From Anaerolineae bacterium (GTDB lineage: Bacteria > Chloroflexota > Anaerolineae > Aggregatilineales > Phototrophicaceae), in contig JANQRM010000526.1 in the NCBI GenBank assembly GCA_028284565.1, positions 1-7,517 of the forward strand: a stretch of DNA of 7,517 nt, given 5' to 3'. The notes under the pieces are model-generated. The model had not been told where the DNA came from and made no database searches. It saw nothing but the letters and a program-made list of their open reading frames with translations. The position numbers and the translations under genes were made by a program. How positions within the stretch are numbered: the first letter of the stretch is position 1; each line of letters starts with the position of its first letter. Positions 6,660-7,517 of this stretch are shown here, in pieces.

Positions 6660-7511
6660 ATGGCTAGTGTCCATCCCATGAAAAGGCAAGGGTTCAAACT
6701 CGCGTTCCCAGCGATTTTTTGGCTTTTTGTATTCTTCTTACTCCCGCTGATTTTTGTGCTGATTGTCAGTTTTTTGACACGTGGTCAAGGGGGAGCTGGC
6801 GTACTTCCGCCAACGATTGACCATTATAATCGTGTGTTCGATGTCTTTTGGGTGGTCATCTGGCGGTCTATTATCATCGCTCTCTTCACAACCATTTTCT
6901 GCCTTCTACTGGGCTATCCACTGGCATTTTTTATTAGCACTCGCTCTTCATCACGCAATCGACAACTCGCTTTGTTTTTTATTCTCTTGCCATTCTGGAC
7001 GAACTTTCTCGTCCGCACGTATGCCTTACAGACTATTTTAGGACGTGAGGGCATTATCAATACCTTTTTGATTAACATAAATGTTATTTCTGAGCCATTA
7101 ACGCTACTCAATACTCCTGAAGCCGTTCTAATCGGACTGGTTTATGGATTCTTACCTTTCATGGTTTTGCCTATATATGCATCCGTAGAACGGTTGGATT
7201 TTCGCTTTATTGTAGCCGCTTATGATTTGGGGGCGAATGATTGGCGTACTTTCTGGCGAGTTGTTTTCCCTCTGACACTCCCCGGAGTGGTCGCAGGGTG
7301 TACACTCGTGTTTATTCCAGCAATAGGCTCCTATATCACACCAGATTTGCTCGGTGGAACACGCGGACTGATGATAGGCAATCTGATTCAAAGCCAATTT
7401 CGAGGACGTGGCAATATTCCACTCGGTTCAGCATTATCGGTTGTGTTAATGGTCATTGTGATGGTTGGGATGCTTATTTATGTTCGATTTGGCGAAAGGT
7501 CAGACACATGA
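6660..7511 (+). CDS. potB: PotB-like permease of a spermidine/putrescine-type ABC importer
   Basis: A complete 283-residue inner-membrane protein with about six membrane segments (roughly 13-38, 67-93, 103-125, 153-175, 207-227, 256-276). The cytoplasmic coupling loop is the EAA motif AAYDLGANDWRTFWRVVFP (186-204) followed by LTLPG, where the ATPase docks. PFWTNFLVRTYAL (111-123), REGIINTFL (129-137) and TPDLLGGTRGLMIGNLIQ (227-244) are typical of the PotB branch of permeases that import polyamines. The transported amine is inferred. The next cistron overlaps by four bases and should be the partner permease; the ATPase and the periplasmic or lipoprotein-type binding protein are presumably further on. 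Start: the ATG at 6660 has a weak TGAG upstream. The ATG at 6678 has no ribosome binding site, and the TTG at 6633 lies only about 5 bases after the predicted transcript start. Confidence 0.9.
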   Translation: MASVHPMKRQGFKLAFPAIFWLFVFFLLPLIFVLIVSFLTRGQGGAGVLPPTIDHYNRVFDVFWVVIWRSIIIALFTTIFCLLLGYPLAFFISTRSSSRNRQLALFFILLPFWTNFLVRTYALQTILGREGIINTFLININVISEPLTLLNTPEAVLIGLVYGFLPFMVLPIYASVERLDFRFIVAAYDLGANDWRTFWRVVFPLTLPGVVAGCTLVFIPAIGSYITPDLLGGTRGLMIGNLIQSQFRGRGNIPLGSALSVVLMVIVMVGMLIYVRFGERSDT

Positions 7512-7517
7512 CCCTCG
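7508..7517 (+). CDS. Start of the next transporter gene, probably PotC-like permease (window edge)
   Basis: An ATG at 7508-7510 overlaps the permease stop as ATGA, and AAAGG (7495-7499) lies 8 bases before it. Only M, T, L and part of a codon are visible, so the product is inferred solely from the usual potB-potC order. Confidence 0.5.

Overview
The window is bacterial DNA (mid-40s % GC by eye, not counted). It has tightly packed genes, Shine-Dalgarno sites and one-to-eight-base overlaps. It holds most of an amine-degradation operon on the minus strand and the first gene and a bit of a divergent ABC transporter operon on the plus strand. Gene content and protein style would fit a Chloroflexota-like or other environmental bacterium, but the window has no phylogenetic marker, so this is only a weak guess.

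Layout. The minus-strand operon reads from about 6524 down to position 1. It starts with a GNAT acetyltransferase (6524-5871), then an FAD amine oxidase (5869-4619), then a small protein I do not recognise (4619-4146). Next come a class III aminotransferase (4153-2873), a carbon-nitrogen hydrolase of the N-carbamoylputrescine amidase type (2870-1977), and a second class III aminotransferase resembling GABA transaminase (1952-600). Last is an aldehyde dehydrogenase (603-1) cut by the window edge. Junctions are -8 to +24 bases, so these seven genes are almost surely one transcript. From 6525 to 6659 lies a 135-base divergent control region with a good plus-strand sigma70-type promoter, a minus-strand TATAAT and an inverted repeat. 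On the plus strand (6660-7511) is a PotB-like permease of the spermidine/putrescine ABC family. A second cistron starts at 7508 through an ATGA overlap and leaves the window.

How it may work (inference). The transporter would import a polyamine or related amine. The amine oxidase and/or an aminotransferase would convert a primary amine to an aminoaldehyde, the aldehyde dehydrogenase would oxidise it to an amino acid such as GABA, and the GabT-like enzyme would move that amino group to 2-oxoglutarate. The hydrolase could feed in N-carbamoylputrescine or open another amide. The GNAT protein resembles the N-terminal half of YhcX, which in Bacillus is fused to a carbon-nitrogen hydrolase; here the two activities are separate genes in one operon. 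The 157-residue protein between oxidase and aminotransferase is the least explained part of the cluster. No RNA gene, insertion sequence, CRISPR array or clear terminator was seen.
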